Positions 43,925 through 52,250 of a DNA stretch of 64,000 nt are shown here, one piece after another. The notes beneath the pieces are model-generated. The model was not told the origin of the DNA, searched no databases, and saw nothing but the letters and a program-made list of their open reading frames with translations. How positions within the stretch are numbered: position 1 is the first letter of the stretch; each line of letters begins with the position of its first letter. Source of the DNA: Eubacterium sp. (GTDB taxonomy: Bacteria; Bacillota; Clostridia; Lachnospirales; Lachnospiraceae). Location of the stretch: contig JALERM010000045.1 of the NCBI GenBank assembly GCA_022764165.1, positions 25,552 through 89,551 of the forward strand, in the 5' to 3' direction. The position numbers and the translations under genes were made by a program.

Positions 43925-43958
43925 CATCCCGTCAGATTACTGGCGGGATGAATTTTTT
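43925..43958 (+). terminator. Terminator after methylase-helicase
   Basis: CATCCCGTCA pairs with TGGCGGGATG (one G-T), followed by AATTTTTT. The T run merges into the ribosome site (GGAGG) of the next gene. Confidence 0.75.
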
Positions 43959-43967
43959 GGAGGTATT

Positions 43968-46900
43968 ATGGCAGGAAAAAGAGAACAGCAGATGAAGGAG
44001 ATCACGGAACGTCTGGAGCAGGGCGTGAAGAAACTGTTTACTTCGGAAAGGTATATGGAATATCTGAAAACGATGTCGCAGTTCCACAATTACAGTTTTA
44101 ATAATACGATGCTGATTGCTATGCAGAAACCAGATGCAACGCTAGTAGCAGGTTATCAGGCGTGGCAGAAGAAATTTAAGCGGCAGGTTAAGCGTGGGGA
44201 AAAAGGGATTCAGATTATTGCTCCGGCTCCTATCCGTGAAAAAGAAGAAGTAGAAAAATTTGATCCCGTTACAAATGAGCCGATCCTGCGTCCGGATGGA
44301 AAGCCGGAGACAGAGGAAATAGAGCATATTATTCCACGATTTCGTTTGACTACAGTTTTTGATATATCGCAGACTTATGGGGAGCCGCTGCCGGAACTGG
44401 AAACACCAGAGCTTATAGGGAGCGTGGAGAATTTTGAAATTTTTATGCAGGCAATCCGGGAAGTATCGCCTGTGCCTATCCGGTTTGATGAGATTGAGAG
44501 TGGTGCAAAGGGATATTACAGTAATGTGAATAAAGAAATCGTGATCCAGCAGGGCATGAGCGAGAGCCAGACCATGAAAACAGGCGTCCATGAAACTACC
44601 CATGCGAAGCTCCATGACCGGGACATTATGGAAGAATTGGGAGAGAAGAAAAACCAGATGACAAGGGAAGTGGAAGCGGAGAGTGTGGCCTATACGGTCT
44701 GCCAGTATTTCGGTCTGGACACTTCCGATTATTCCTTCCCGTATATCGCCGGGTGGAGCAGCAGCATGGATATGAAAGAACTGCGCTCCTCGATGGATAC
44801 AATACGGAAAACGGCGGGGGAAATGATTGATGGCATGACAGAAGTTATGCAGCGTCTCATGCGGGAGAGGCAGGAAAAAGAGCAGGCAGAGGAAAGAGAG
44901 AAAGCTGCGGAAAATACGGAACGGTATCAGGAAGTGGAGCTTTTTGATGTCCCGGCGCTATTTGCAAACGGGCGTGTGGAACTGGAAACACTTCCGGAAG
45001 GGATATACCGCTATGAGCTTCGGGGAACGGATAGTGATCCCGGCTATCCGTACAGTGTGGAGGAACATGTGACAGTTAACCATGCCGCAACCATCCTGAC
45101 CGCATTTCCATTGAATCTGCCGGAGGAAGGATGGCTGTTAATTGGCGATGAACTGAATTTTACCGGAGGGGATATGACAATCCATGAGTATCAGCAGACG
45201 GTGGCAGACAGAAGTATTGCTGTGGAACAGGAAAAAACGGAGAACGCCATAGGGAGGGCAAATGAAGAATTGTATCTGTCCGGGAAAGAGGACCGCTATG
45301 CGGTTTATCAGATTATCAGTGGGACAAAAGGGAAAGATTACCGATTTATGGGACTGGACTTTGTGGTTTCCCATGATATGAAAGTGGATGCGGCGGATTA
45401 TGGATATGTTTACGGCGGGCGTTTATCCGGGGAAGAAACACTGGATAGCTTGTATGAAAAATTCAATGTCAGCCATCCGGAAGGTTATGAGGGGCATTCC
45501 CTTTCTGTCAGTGATGTGGTTGTGCTGCAGAGGGAAGGAGAGGCAAAAGCCTACTATGTAGACAGTTTCGGGTTCCAGGAACTGCCGGATTTTGTGCAGG
45601 AACGCCTGCATGAAGCTAAAATGGACAGGAAACGTTGGTTTGCTCCTGTGACGTTGGATACGGATGCGGTGGAAATCGAGCAGCATGAGGGATTGTGGCA
45701 CGCTGTTGATAAGCGGGAAATACAGGATGAGATTTTTTATCTGATGAAACACAATGAGTATGGGGATTCGGCTGCCGCTGTGATTGTTGATTCCGAAGGA
45801 AATCTTGCGGCGCAGGAACTGGAAAACGGGTTTGATCGTGGAGCGATGGAAGCCATCAAAGAGTACCTTTCGGAAAAGGGGATAGAATGGGAACCGGGAG
45901 AAGCAGAGCTAAGAGAATTGGGAATAGAGGAGAAAACATTGCCGGAAACGGTATCAGAACAAAAAGTGTATCCTCCGATCTATCCCTATACCCTTGACTT
46001 TGCGGTGGAACACGCTGCCGCAGATGAGTATCTGGATTCCAGAAAATTAAATATTGACTGTAAAAATGCGGTAGAAAATGCTATCCGTACACATTTTGAC
46101 GGACTACACCTTGCCCATGACGCAGTAGATTCAGTGCTGGAAGAATATGGGCGGGAACGTCTTGCGTATGTCCTTGCCTGTACGGTACAGCATAAAGAAT
46201 CAGATGGGCGGTTTTCCAGAGGAACAAAAGAATGGGCCGCAAGTATTCCTGTTGCTGAAAATGTCAGCAGAGGCATGGACTTGAACAATGATTATGTGAT
46301 AGACAGCCATCCGGCTGTGTTGGATGGTTTTATCGGACTTGCCAGAGATAAGTTTGCGGAACTGGAGAAAATGGAGCAACAGAAAAAGGCAGAGCCATTT
46401 ATCGCACAGTATTATGTAGTAAACGATACCTATGGGATAAAGGCAGAAAGGGAATATCAGTATTTTCCTGATCTGGATTCTGCGCTTACGGCTTATATGT
46501 TGCTTCCTAACCATCTTGAAAAGGAAATTGGCATGGAAAGCACAGAGCAGCCACCTTCTCGTATGAGCTTGATTAAATGCCGGAATGGTCTGGAGGTATT
46601 GGAGGATATAGAAGCCGTCTCTTTGAGTGGGAAATGGATAAATACGGAAAGCAGGGAAGCAATGCGGATGGCGGAAATGTATCTGGATAACCATGATACG
46701 GAGATTGCCTACCATTTGGAAACAGCAGGACGGTATTTTTCTATTCAGACAGTATCGGAGGGGTATGACTATACGTTCTATGACAATCATTTCCGGGAGT
46801 TAGACGGCGGCATATATGATAATCCGGATATTTCTTTACAAGAGGCAATGAAGGATATTTTAGAGGATGAAGGGATGTCCTTGTCGGACTGTAAGGTAAT

Positions 46901-49124
46901 GGATTTTGAGGAACTGCAGGAGAAAGTCAATGAAGCAGAGCGGGAACGTGACGAGAAACCGCTGACAGTGGAATCTGTGACTGACCTAAAAGGAAGGAGA
47001 TATGAGTTTAATTCAGGAGCCAGGGAAGCCGTTTATGAATTTGATTGTCTGGTAAATGGGAAAACTGCCGTGCTGACATACACAGTGGGACAGAGGGAGC
47101 ATTTTCACAGCCCTCTCTATGATCGTGGAGAGATTGAGGATGTATTTTCAATCCATACGGACGGTGAGGATGTTTGGGACAGGATGCCAGAGCCTGAATT
47201 GGAAAAGTTGGAAAGGATACTGGCGGGAGAAGCAGAGGCATTTCTGATTGAGGAAAGAATTGCTGAAGCGAGTTCTATCCATGATCTGAAGGAAGTTGAT
47301 TATTATATGATGGATATGGAATCGACTTCTATGACGGATGTACAAAAGAAACGACTTTGGGACGGGATATGCGGTAGAGGAACCATCATTTTAGAGGAGG
47401 CATTAGCTAATGCTGTAAGCAGAGAAGAAATGCAGGGAGTCCGTGATTTACTTACGGCGGCAGAGAGCATTTTAGGAGAAGAACAGTATGAGAATCTGAT
47501 AACAGCAGTCCAAAAAAAGGAATCCGAATTGACAGAATCGAAAGATATTTCTCTTATTTCAGATATGACAAAACCGGAAAAATCTTTAGGAGGTCAGAGC
47601 CGGGCGGAGATTGAGGAAACGGTGCTTTGCTATGCACAGGCACAGATTGATGAAATGGGATTGACGGATGAAGTGAAGCTGCTTGGTGCCCGTGTTTATG
47701 GCAGCCGCACAAGATCAGGTCTGTACCATGATAATTCGGATATAGATGTGGTGCTTTCTTATACCGGGAATATCCATGAGGACAGTTTCTTTAACGCGCT
47801 GCATGAAGATGGTATGAAGATTGCAGGACTTCCACTTGACATCAACCCGATTTCGCTGGAAAAGACAGGGACACTGGAAGAATTTATGGAAAATGCCGGG
47901 AAATATCTGGATATGAAAGAAATACAGCATCTTACATCAGATATTGTAAGGTATGAGTTGGACTATGAACAGGACTTGGATATGCTGAAATTTTGGGATG
48001 GAGATGCGGAAATAGAAACGGAGCCAATTTACCAGGTGCATGAGATTATCGGAAAGGCACTTGAAAAAAAGGAGACTGACAAATTTGTAGAACATCTGGA
48101 ACAGGTTATACATGAACATGGAGCAGAGGAACCGATTGTAAAAGCAGCAGTGGATTTGTTAGGGAAAATTGCAGGAAAAATCGTTGTGGTTCTACCTGAT
48201 GCTAAAGTTGAGATTACTTCTGGGGAAGATAAAGAGATGCAGAAGCTGGCAGAAGAACTTGACAAGTTTGCCCGTGATATTGATCCGTATGAATATCAGG
48301 ATAACGTTGAGAATAGCGAGGATGGCTGCCTTTACATGATGGGATATATTGCAAATGGGGAAACGGAGGGCATTAAAGAACAGTTGGCACTGATTGCAGA
48401 AGAAAATGAAATTCCGGAGAATGTGGCAGAAGCAAAACGTCTGCTTTCCAGATTGGAATATATTGAAAAGCTACAGGCGGGAGTGGAACTGGCTAAAACA
48501 GAACCGGATTCAGAGCAAGTACCAAAGATTTCTTTCTATGTGGCGGAGTGCATGGAGTTTCCGATACTTGGGGAGTACCATGATAATCTGACACTGGAAG
48601 AAGCGGTACGAAAATATAATGAAATTCCGGCAGACAGAATGAATGGAGTGAAGGGCATTGGATTCCGTCTGGAAGATGGGAGTATGTATGACGGAGATTA
48701 TGAGCTGATGTCGGCAGGAACCATATCAAAAGATTTGATTGATCTTGTTCCTCATTACAAAGAAAGTCCGTTGGTACAGCAGGCAATTACCGATTTGGAG
48801 AAGTTACTTTCTGTCGGACAGCGGGAGATAGTTCAGAGACAACCGCAGGAAAAACAGGAAGATAATGCGGAAAAAAGCGTGCAAGAACCGCCATTATCGG
48901 AAGGTAAAGATAATAAGGCCGATACGGTGCGGGAAACAGCTCCAGAACCGTTAAAACAGTCTGAAAAGACACCGGAAAAGGACAATCCTATAGCAGAGGG
49001 ATTAGGAAGAAAACAGTCTGTTTTGAAAGCTCTCCGGGAACGGCAGGCAAAGCTGAAGGAGCAGGAACAGAAAAATACGGAACAGAAAGCACAGCGCCAT
49101 AAGAAGGGAGATCAGGAATTATGA
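43968..49124 (+). CDS. ArdC-type polyvalent protein with nucleotidyltransferase domain
   Basis: A 1718-residue protein. Its N-terminus is ArdC-like (HNYSFNNTMLIAMQKPDATL, VKRGEKGIQIIAPAP), and a zinc peptidase domain follows with VHETTHAKLHD (HExxH near 208). After that come a YodL-like region (about 325-395) and a second one (about 430-540), a DUF3849-like domain (673-764), and a minimal nucleotidyltransferase near 1225-1310 (ARVYGSRTRSGLYHDNSDID). Large polyvalent-type regions and a DUF4316-like end (PIAEGLGRKQSVLKALRERQ) complete it. Such proteins are thought to protect entering single-stranded DNA. The stop overlaps the TTRAP start (ATGATG). Confidence 0.85.
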   Translation: MAGKREQQMKEITERLEQGVKKLFTSERYMEYLKTMSQFHNYSFNNTMLIAMQKPDATLVAGYQAWQKKFKRQVKRGEKGIQIIAPAPIREKEEVEKFDPVTNEPILRPDGKPETEEIEHIIPRFRLTTVFDISQTYGEPLPELETPELIGSVENFEIFMQAIREVSPVPIRFDEIESGAKGYYSNVNKEIVIQQGMSESQTMKTGVHETTHAKLHDRDIMEELGEKKNQMTREVEAESVAYTVCQYFGLDTSDYSFPYIAGWSSSMDMKELRSSMDTIRKTAGEMIDGMTEVMQRLMRERQEKEQAEEREKAAENTERYQEVELFDVPALFANGRVELETLPEGIYRYELRGTDSDPGYPYSVEEHVTVNHAATILTAFPLNLPEEGWLLIGDELNFTGGDMTIHEYQQTVADRSIAVEQEKTENAIGRANEELYLSGKEDRYAVYQIISGTKGKDYRFMGLDFVVSHDMKVDAADYGYVYGGRLSGEETLDSLYEKFNVSHPEGYEGHSLSVSDVVVLQREGEAKAYYVDSFGFQELPDFVQERLHEAKMDRKRWFAPVTLDTDAVEIEQHEGLWHAVDKREIQDEIFYLMKHNEYGDSAAAVIVDSEGNLAAQELENGFDRGAMEAIKEYLSEKGIEWEPGEAELRELGIEEKTLPETVSEQKVYPPIYPYTLDFAVEHAAADEYLDSRKLNIDCKNAVENAIRTHFDGLHLAHDAVDSVLEEYGRERLAYVLACTVQHKESDGRFSRGTKEWAASIPVAENVSRGMDLNNDYVIDSHPAVLDGFIGLARDKFAELEKMEQQKKAEPFIAQYYVVNDTYGIKAEREYQYFPDLDSALTAYMLLPNHLEKEIGMESTEQPPSRMSLIKCRNGLEVLEDIEAVSLSGKWINTESREAMRMAEMYLDNHDTEIAYHLETAGRYFSIQTVSEGYDYTFYDNHFRELDGGIYDNPDISLQEAMKDILEDEGMSLSDCKVMDFEELQEKVNEAERERDEKPLTVESVTDLKGRRYEFNSGAREAVYEFDCLVNGKTAVLTYTVGQREHFHSPLYDRGEIEDVFSIHTDGEDVWDRMPEPELEKLERILAGEAEAFLIEERIAEASSIHDLKEVDYYMMDMESTSMTDVQKKRLWDGICGRGTIILEEALANAVSREEMQGVRDLLTAAESILGEEQYENLITAVQKKESELTESKDISLISDMTKPEKSLGGQSRAEIEETVLCYAQAQIDEMGLTDEVKLLGARVYGSRTRSGLYHDNSDIDVVLSYTGNIHEDSFFNALHEDGMKIAGLPLDINPISLEKTGTLEEFMENAGKYLDMKEIQHLTSDIVRYELDYEQDLDMLKFWDGDAEIETEPIYQVHEIIGKALEKKETDKFVEHLEQVIHEHGAEEPIVKAAVDLLGKIAGKIVVVLPDAKVEITSGEDKEMQKLAEELDKFARDIDPYEYQDNVENSEDGCLYMMGYIANGETEGIKEQLALIAEENEIPENVAEAKRLLSRLEYIEKLQAGVELAKTEPDSEQVPKISFYVAECMEFPILGEYHDNLTLEEAVRKYNEIPADRMNGVKGIGFRLEDGSMYDGDYELMSAGTISKDLIDLVPHYKESPLVQQAITDLEKLLSVGQREIVQRQPQEKQEDNAEKSVQEPPLSEGKDNKADTVRETAPEPLKQSEKTPEKDNPIAEGLGRKQSVLKALRERQAKLKEQEQKNTEQKAQRHKKGDQEL

Positions 49125-49351
49125 TGGTAAGATTTGAGGAAAATGAATATATGATGATGGCAATGTTCCAGAAGGAAAACCGTCAGCAGACTATGAGAGA
49201 AATCCGCAGCGTCATTCCTTTTGTAAAGGATGATGCGGAGATGCTTTCGCTCATTAACAGCACACTGGAAAAGATGGAGCATATTTCGGATCAGGAATTT
49301 TCCGGGATAGACCTGGAGCCATATAAGCAGGAGCCGATGGAGGACGAGTGA
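49121..49351 (+). CDS. TTRAP family (transposon-transfer assisting) protein
   Basis: A 76-residue acidic protein matching the TTRAP family (RFEENEYMMMAMFQKENRQQ, IRSVIPFVKDDAEMLSLI). The start overlaps the previous stop and its own stop overlaps the next ATG (GAGTGATGGAG), so the three genes are translated together. Thought to help element transfer; the mechanism is unknown. Confidence 0.85.
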   Translation: MMVRFEENEYMMMAMFQKENRQQTMREIRSVIPFVKDDAEMLSLINSTLEKMEHISDQEFSGIDLEPYKQEPMEDE

Positions 49352-50202
49352 TGGAGATCAACCAATTTGCCATATATCAGTTAAAGAATATGCCAGAAAA
49401 CCGGGGTATCCGGTTCCGTTCCTATGAAACGCTGCAGAAGAATCAAATCCAGGTGCGCTATGAAAACTACGAGCAGAAATATCTCGGACGGATGCTGCCG
49501 GGAGACACGCCGGGAAGCATCCGGGAACGGTTCCACAGGCAGACGCCCCGGAGGTTTCAGGGGCATTCTATCAGCGTCAGCGATGTATTGGTACTGAATC
49601 AGGATGGAGAAGTGACTGCCTATTATGTGGAAAAGGAAGGCTTCACGGTGATTGCTGGATTCATCCGCAATGGTTCGTCCGGAGCCTAGATTTCTTATGA
49701 TACTACGGATTTCCACATCGAGGGCAAAGAGGGGAGCTGGCTTGCCTATGACAGCATTATCATAGATGGGAAAGAGTTCTTCCTGATGGAGCATACCACT
49801 TATGGGAAAGAAGCTGCCAATGTGGTGTTGGACGAAGATGGGAAAGTAGTGGTGGATCAGGTTTATCATGGATTTGACGAGACTGTAAAGAAACAGATTA
49901 AAGAGTATCTGAATCCCACGCCATCTGTGCCGGAAACGGAAAAGCGGAAGCCGCCGATGGAGAACTGGCAGAAATACTATGAGAATGGGGAGTATCTGCG
50001 GAGTGCGGAAATGACGGAAGAACAAAACTATAATATGATCGACGGACGCATGAATAATCTTCCATTAAAGCCGAGAATAATGGGGAAACGGATTTCTGTG
50101 CTGGACAGACTGCATTTAAAACAGGCGGAGATTGCAAAGCGCAGTGGAAAGCCTGTACAGCAGATGGCAATGGCAGAGGATATGGAGCGTAGACGAAAAT
50201 AA
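49348..50202 (+). pseudogene. YodL / DUF4316 protein gene broken by TAG
   Basis: The frame 49348-49689 gives a YodL domain (QFAIYQLKNMPENRGIRFRS, GHSISVSDVLVLNQDGEVTA) and stops at TAG 49687. The same frame continues at once (ISYDTTDFHIEGKEGSWLAY onward) to 50202 and completes the protein, including DUF4316 (MENWQKYYENGEYLRSAEM). A whole protein would have 284 residues. Thus one base change to TAG splits a gene that is otherwise intact; translation could restart at ATG 49786, or read through. The break looks recent since no other damage is visible. Confidence 0.85.
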
Positions 50203-50209
50203 TAAAAAA

Positions 50210-50250
50210 GGAAGATGTTTGCCCTTGCGTGGCGGCATCTTCCCTTTTTT
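50210..50250. terminator. Bidirectional terminator
   Basis: GGAAGATG and CATCTTCC form an 8-bp stem with AAAAAA before and TTTTTT after, so it ends the plus-strand YodL transcript and the minus-strand Abi transcript (the T run overlaps the Abi stop). Confidence 0.8.
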
Positions 50251-51193
50251 ATGGAGTTAATCGGTAGCGGGTAATATCTTTCCAGTTTGGTGGGAAACCC
50301 ATCCGATTAAGAAGTTCAGTATTGTCAATATGGATAAGATTTTTTGAGGTATGGTCAATTAACGTAGATAACTTCCGTTTGAAAACCTGAAAATCTTTAC
50401 CTGGAATCAGATAGCGAAAGGCAATCACAACGGCAAACAAATCATTTTTTCCATATTGATATTGGATTCCATTCATCGGTATTGAAAGTTTTTTATGTAA
50501 TGGCAAATCAGAAATATTATCTATTGTCCGATAGGTAAATAAGCGTTCTCCGTGAGCGCATACGTTTCTGAACTTTGTCAGCACAGATAAAAATTGTTCC
50601 ATCTGGCGTCTGTTAATGATACCGAAATTTTTGCATACTTTGGACTGTAGGGATTGCGGAAATACTTTATACATTTTTGAAAGATTTCCAAAGGTCAGGA
50701 CGTTAATTAATACCCATAAGGGGATATTTCCATAAGTGGCTCTATAATAATTGATGTATTCGTAATCAGTAGTTGAAGCTGCCCTTTGCAAGGTTGCGAT
50801 TAAACGGACAACAGTTTTATGATTTTTCCGGCTGTTGTTGAAATTATTTTCGTCCAGATAAGCGGATTGTGCTTCTCCATATTGTTCTGAAAAATAGTAT
50901 GACATCAAAGAACGGAGATGCCGTTCTATTTGCAGCAGATATTTGAAAAACAATTCTCTAAGTTCTTTATCGAACTCATAGAGAGAAACAATTTCTTCAA
51001 AGGAAGTACCATTTTTATATTTCTTTGTTAATGGAATACGGAATAAATGCTTATAGCCGCCCATTAAGGGAAAATAACCAATGCGTTTCAAAATATCTTC
51101 CGCATACTGCTTATCTGAAATGATAATATGCTTTTCTTCATGGAGCCATTCAACCTGTTCCGAAAAAGTGGAAAATTTCTTTTGTGGCAACAT
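50249..51193 (-). CDS. Abi_2 (AbiF/AbiD-like) HEPN abortive-infection protein
   Basis: A 314-residue protein of the Abi_2 family. Start ATG 51193 follows AAGGAG; the track's extra 87 codons read through the RNA gene upstream. Family features are FSEQVEWLHEEKHI, an LKRIGYFPLMGGY segment, ELFFKYLLQIERHLRSLMSY, and the HEPN motif FRNVCAHGER (R209 to H214, R-x4-H). HEPN proteins of this group are RNases that stop growth during phage infection, and AbiF-type ones are linked to a small RNA. It is transcribed against the transfer operon, after an XRE gene and a small RNA locus. Confidence 0.88.
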   Translation of the reverse strand: MLPQKKFSTFSEQVEWLHEEKHIIISDKQYAEDILKRIGYFPLMGGYKHLFRIPLTKKYKNGTSFEEIVSLYEFDKELRELFFKYLLQIERHLRSLMSYYFSEQYGEAQSAYLDENNFNNSRKNHKTVVRLIATLQRAASTTDYEYINYYRATYGNIPLWVLINVLTFGNLSKMYKVFPQSLQSKVCKNFGIINRRQMEQFLSVLTKFRNVCAHGERLFTYRTIDNISDLPLHKKLSIPMNGIQYQYGKNDLFAVVIAFRYLIPGKDFQVFKRKLSTLIDHTSKNLIHIDNTELLNRMGFPPNWKDITRYRLTP

Positions 51194-51205
51194 TTTTTTC
51201 TCCTT

Positions 51206-51277
51206 AAACAAAAGAGGGAGAGACCCGCAGGTTCTCCCCCGGTCACGGGCTTCGCAAGTTTCCGTAACACGATCACT
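51206..51277 (-). ncRNA. Candidate abiF-type small RNA upstream of Abi gene
   Basis: From a consensus promoter at 51284-51312 an RNA of about 72 nt would run to a strong hairpin (GGGAGA-ACC / GGT-C-TCTCCC, loop TGCG) followed by TCTTTTGTTT. A second stem is GTTACGG / CCGTGAC. It ends 12 nt before the Abi ATG. I recall a conserved RNA motif named abiF just upstream of Abi_2 genes; the position fits, the structure was not checked against the model. Confidence 0.65.
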
Positions 51278-51283
51278 GAGTCT

Positions 51284-51312
51284 AATATAGCAGGATTGAC
51301 GGAAAAAGTCAA
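51284..51312 (-). promoter_or_regulatory. Promoter of small RNA / Abi gene
   Basis: On the minus strand TTGACT (51312-51307), 17 nt, TATATT (51289-51284). Likely start of transcription is near 51277. Confidence 0.8.
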
Positions 51313-51380
51313 TACGCTGGTTCAACTCTGTGTTAGTATATGCCGTATTACCGGAAAAGATACCAGAGAGTGCGTCAGAG

Positions 51381-51424
51381 AATAAAAATAAGCCTGATCC
51401 TGTGTGAGAGTAGCGATCAGACTT
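51381..51424 (-). terminator. Terminator of minus-strand XRE gene
   Basis: AAGTCTGATC pairs with GATCAGGCTT (one mismatch) and is followed by ATTTTTATT on the minus strand. It separates the XRE gene from the small RNA/Abi unit. Confidence 0.75.
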
Positions 51425-51623
51425 AATCTTTATAATGTGTCGCAATATCCTCAATATTACAATCCAGAATATTGCATAGAGTATTTATAGTGTTCATGCT
51501 TACGCCTTCATTATTTTGCAAGCGATGAAGCAGAGATTTGCTGAAATGATATTCTTTATGCAACGTATATTTAGTTATGCCTTTGGATTTCATGGTATCC
51601 CACAGTTTGTCATACTTTATCAT
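51423..51623 (-). CDS. Small XRE-type regulator next to Abi gene
   Basis: A 66-residue HTH protein (YDKLWDTMKSKGITKYTLHK, FSKSLLHRLQNNEGVSMNTI, LDCNIEDIATHYKD) that fits the HTH_26/XRE group. Start ATG 51623 lies after AAAGGGGGATG; the ORF-track start at 51890 is in the region of the divergent gene. It probably controls its own promoter and may control the Abi/RNA unit, although a terminator lies between them. Confidence 0.78.
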   Translation of the reverse strand: MIKYDKLWDTMKSKGITKYTLHKEYHFSKSLLHRLQNNEGVSMNTINTLCNILDCNIEDIATHYKD

Positions 51624-51750
51624 TTGCTCATCCCCCTTTCTCTCTTGCGTTTCTTTCATTATAGATTTAGGATAAGAAGTAACAAAGGTTCTGTTTTCGG
51701 AACCCATAATAACCGTTGGATTACGGGGAATAGGATTCGGAGTGGAAGAA

Positions 51751-52197
51751 ATGAAAAGAAAGATAGGTTTTATTTGTGCCGTGTTGGTATGTATCATTAT
51801 CCCTATGATTTCACATACAAGAGAAAAATATACAGAGTGGAAGAAAGATAATTGTGGAATACCGGACGTTGTGAGTAGTATGATAATCAACGATGAGCAT
51901 CATTTGACAGTGGTGGCCAATTCCGGAAAGATTGATGATGAAGAAGCGTTTGCCTGTGAATTAATTGAGATGTGCAGAGATAATGCTTTCCACACAATTA
52001 AGTTTTCAACGGATATAAACGGCTACCCGTCCAGACTGGACATTTCTGTTTATCTGAAACAGAGTGACATAGGAAAACACGAACCTGTCTGCAGGATAAG
52101 ATATGAGCCTTTAGAATATAATGAGGACTACGATATTAAGAATAATGCGGATCAGTATCATCTGTATTTGGATGACGAGGAAATTATTTTGGAGTGA
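51751..52197 (+). CDS. Hypothetical membrane-anchored protein
   Basis: A 148-residue protein with an N-terminal TM helix (residues 5-20, IGFICAVLVCIIIPMI) and a soluble domain of about 120 residues facing outside, with no recognised family. ATG 51751 follows TCGGAG. It is divergent from the XRE gene and lies between the Abi locus and the relaxase. It could be part of the accessory Abi region or cargo; I assign no function. Confidence 0.6.
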   Translation: MKRKIGFICAVLVCIIIPMISHTREKYTEWKKDNCGIPDVVSSMIINDEHHLTVVANSGKIDDEEAFACELIEMCRDNAFHTIKFSTDINGYPSRLDISVYLKQSDIGKHEPVCRIRYEPLEYNEDYDIKNNADQYHLYLDDEEIILE

Positions 52198-52250
52198 AAA
52201 GAGGCCGGAGAATGTTTTCACATTCCCCGGCAATCGGGTGAGGATTCATG

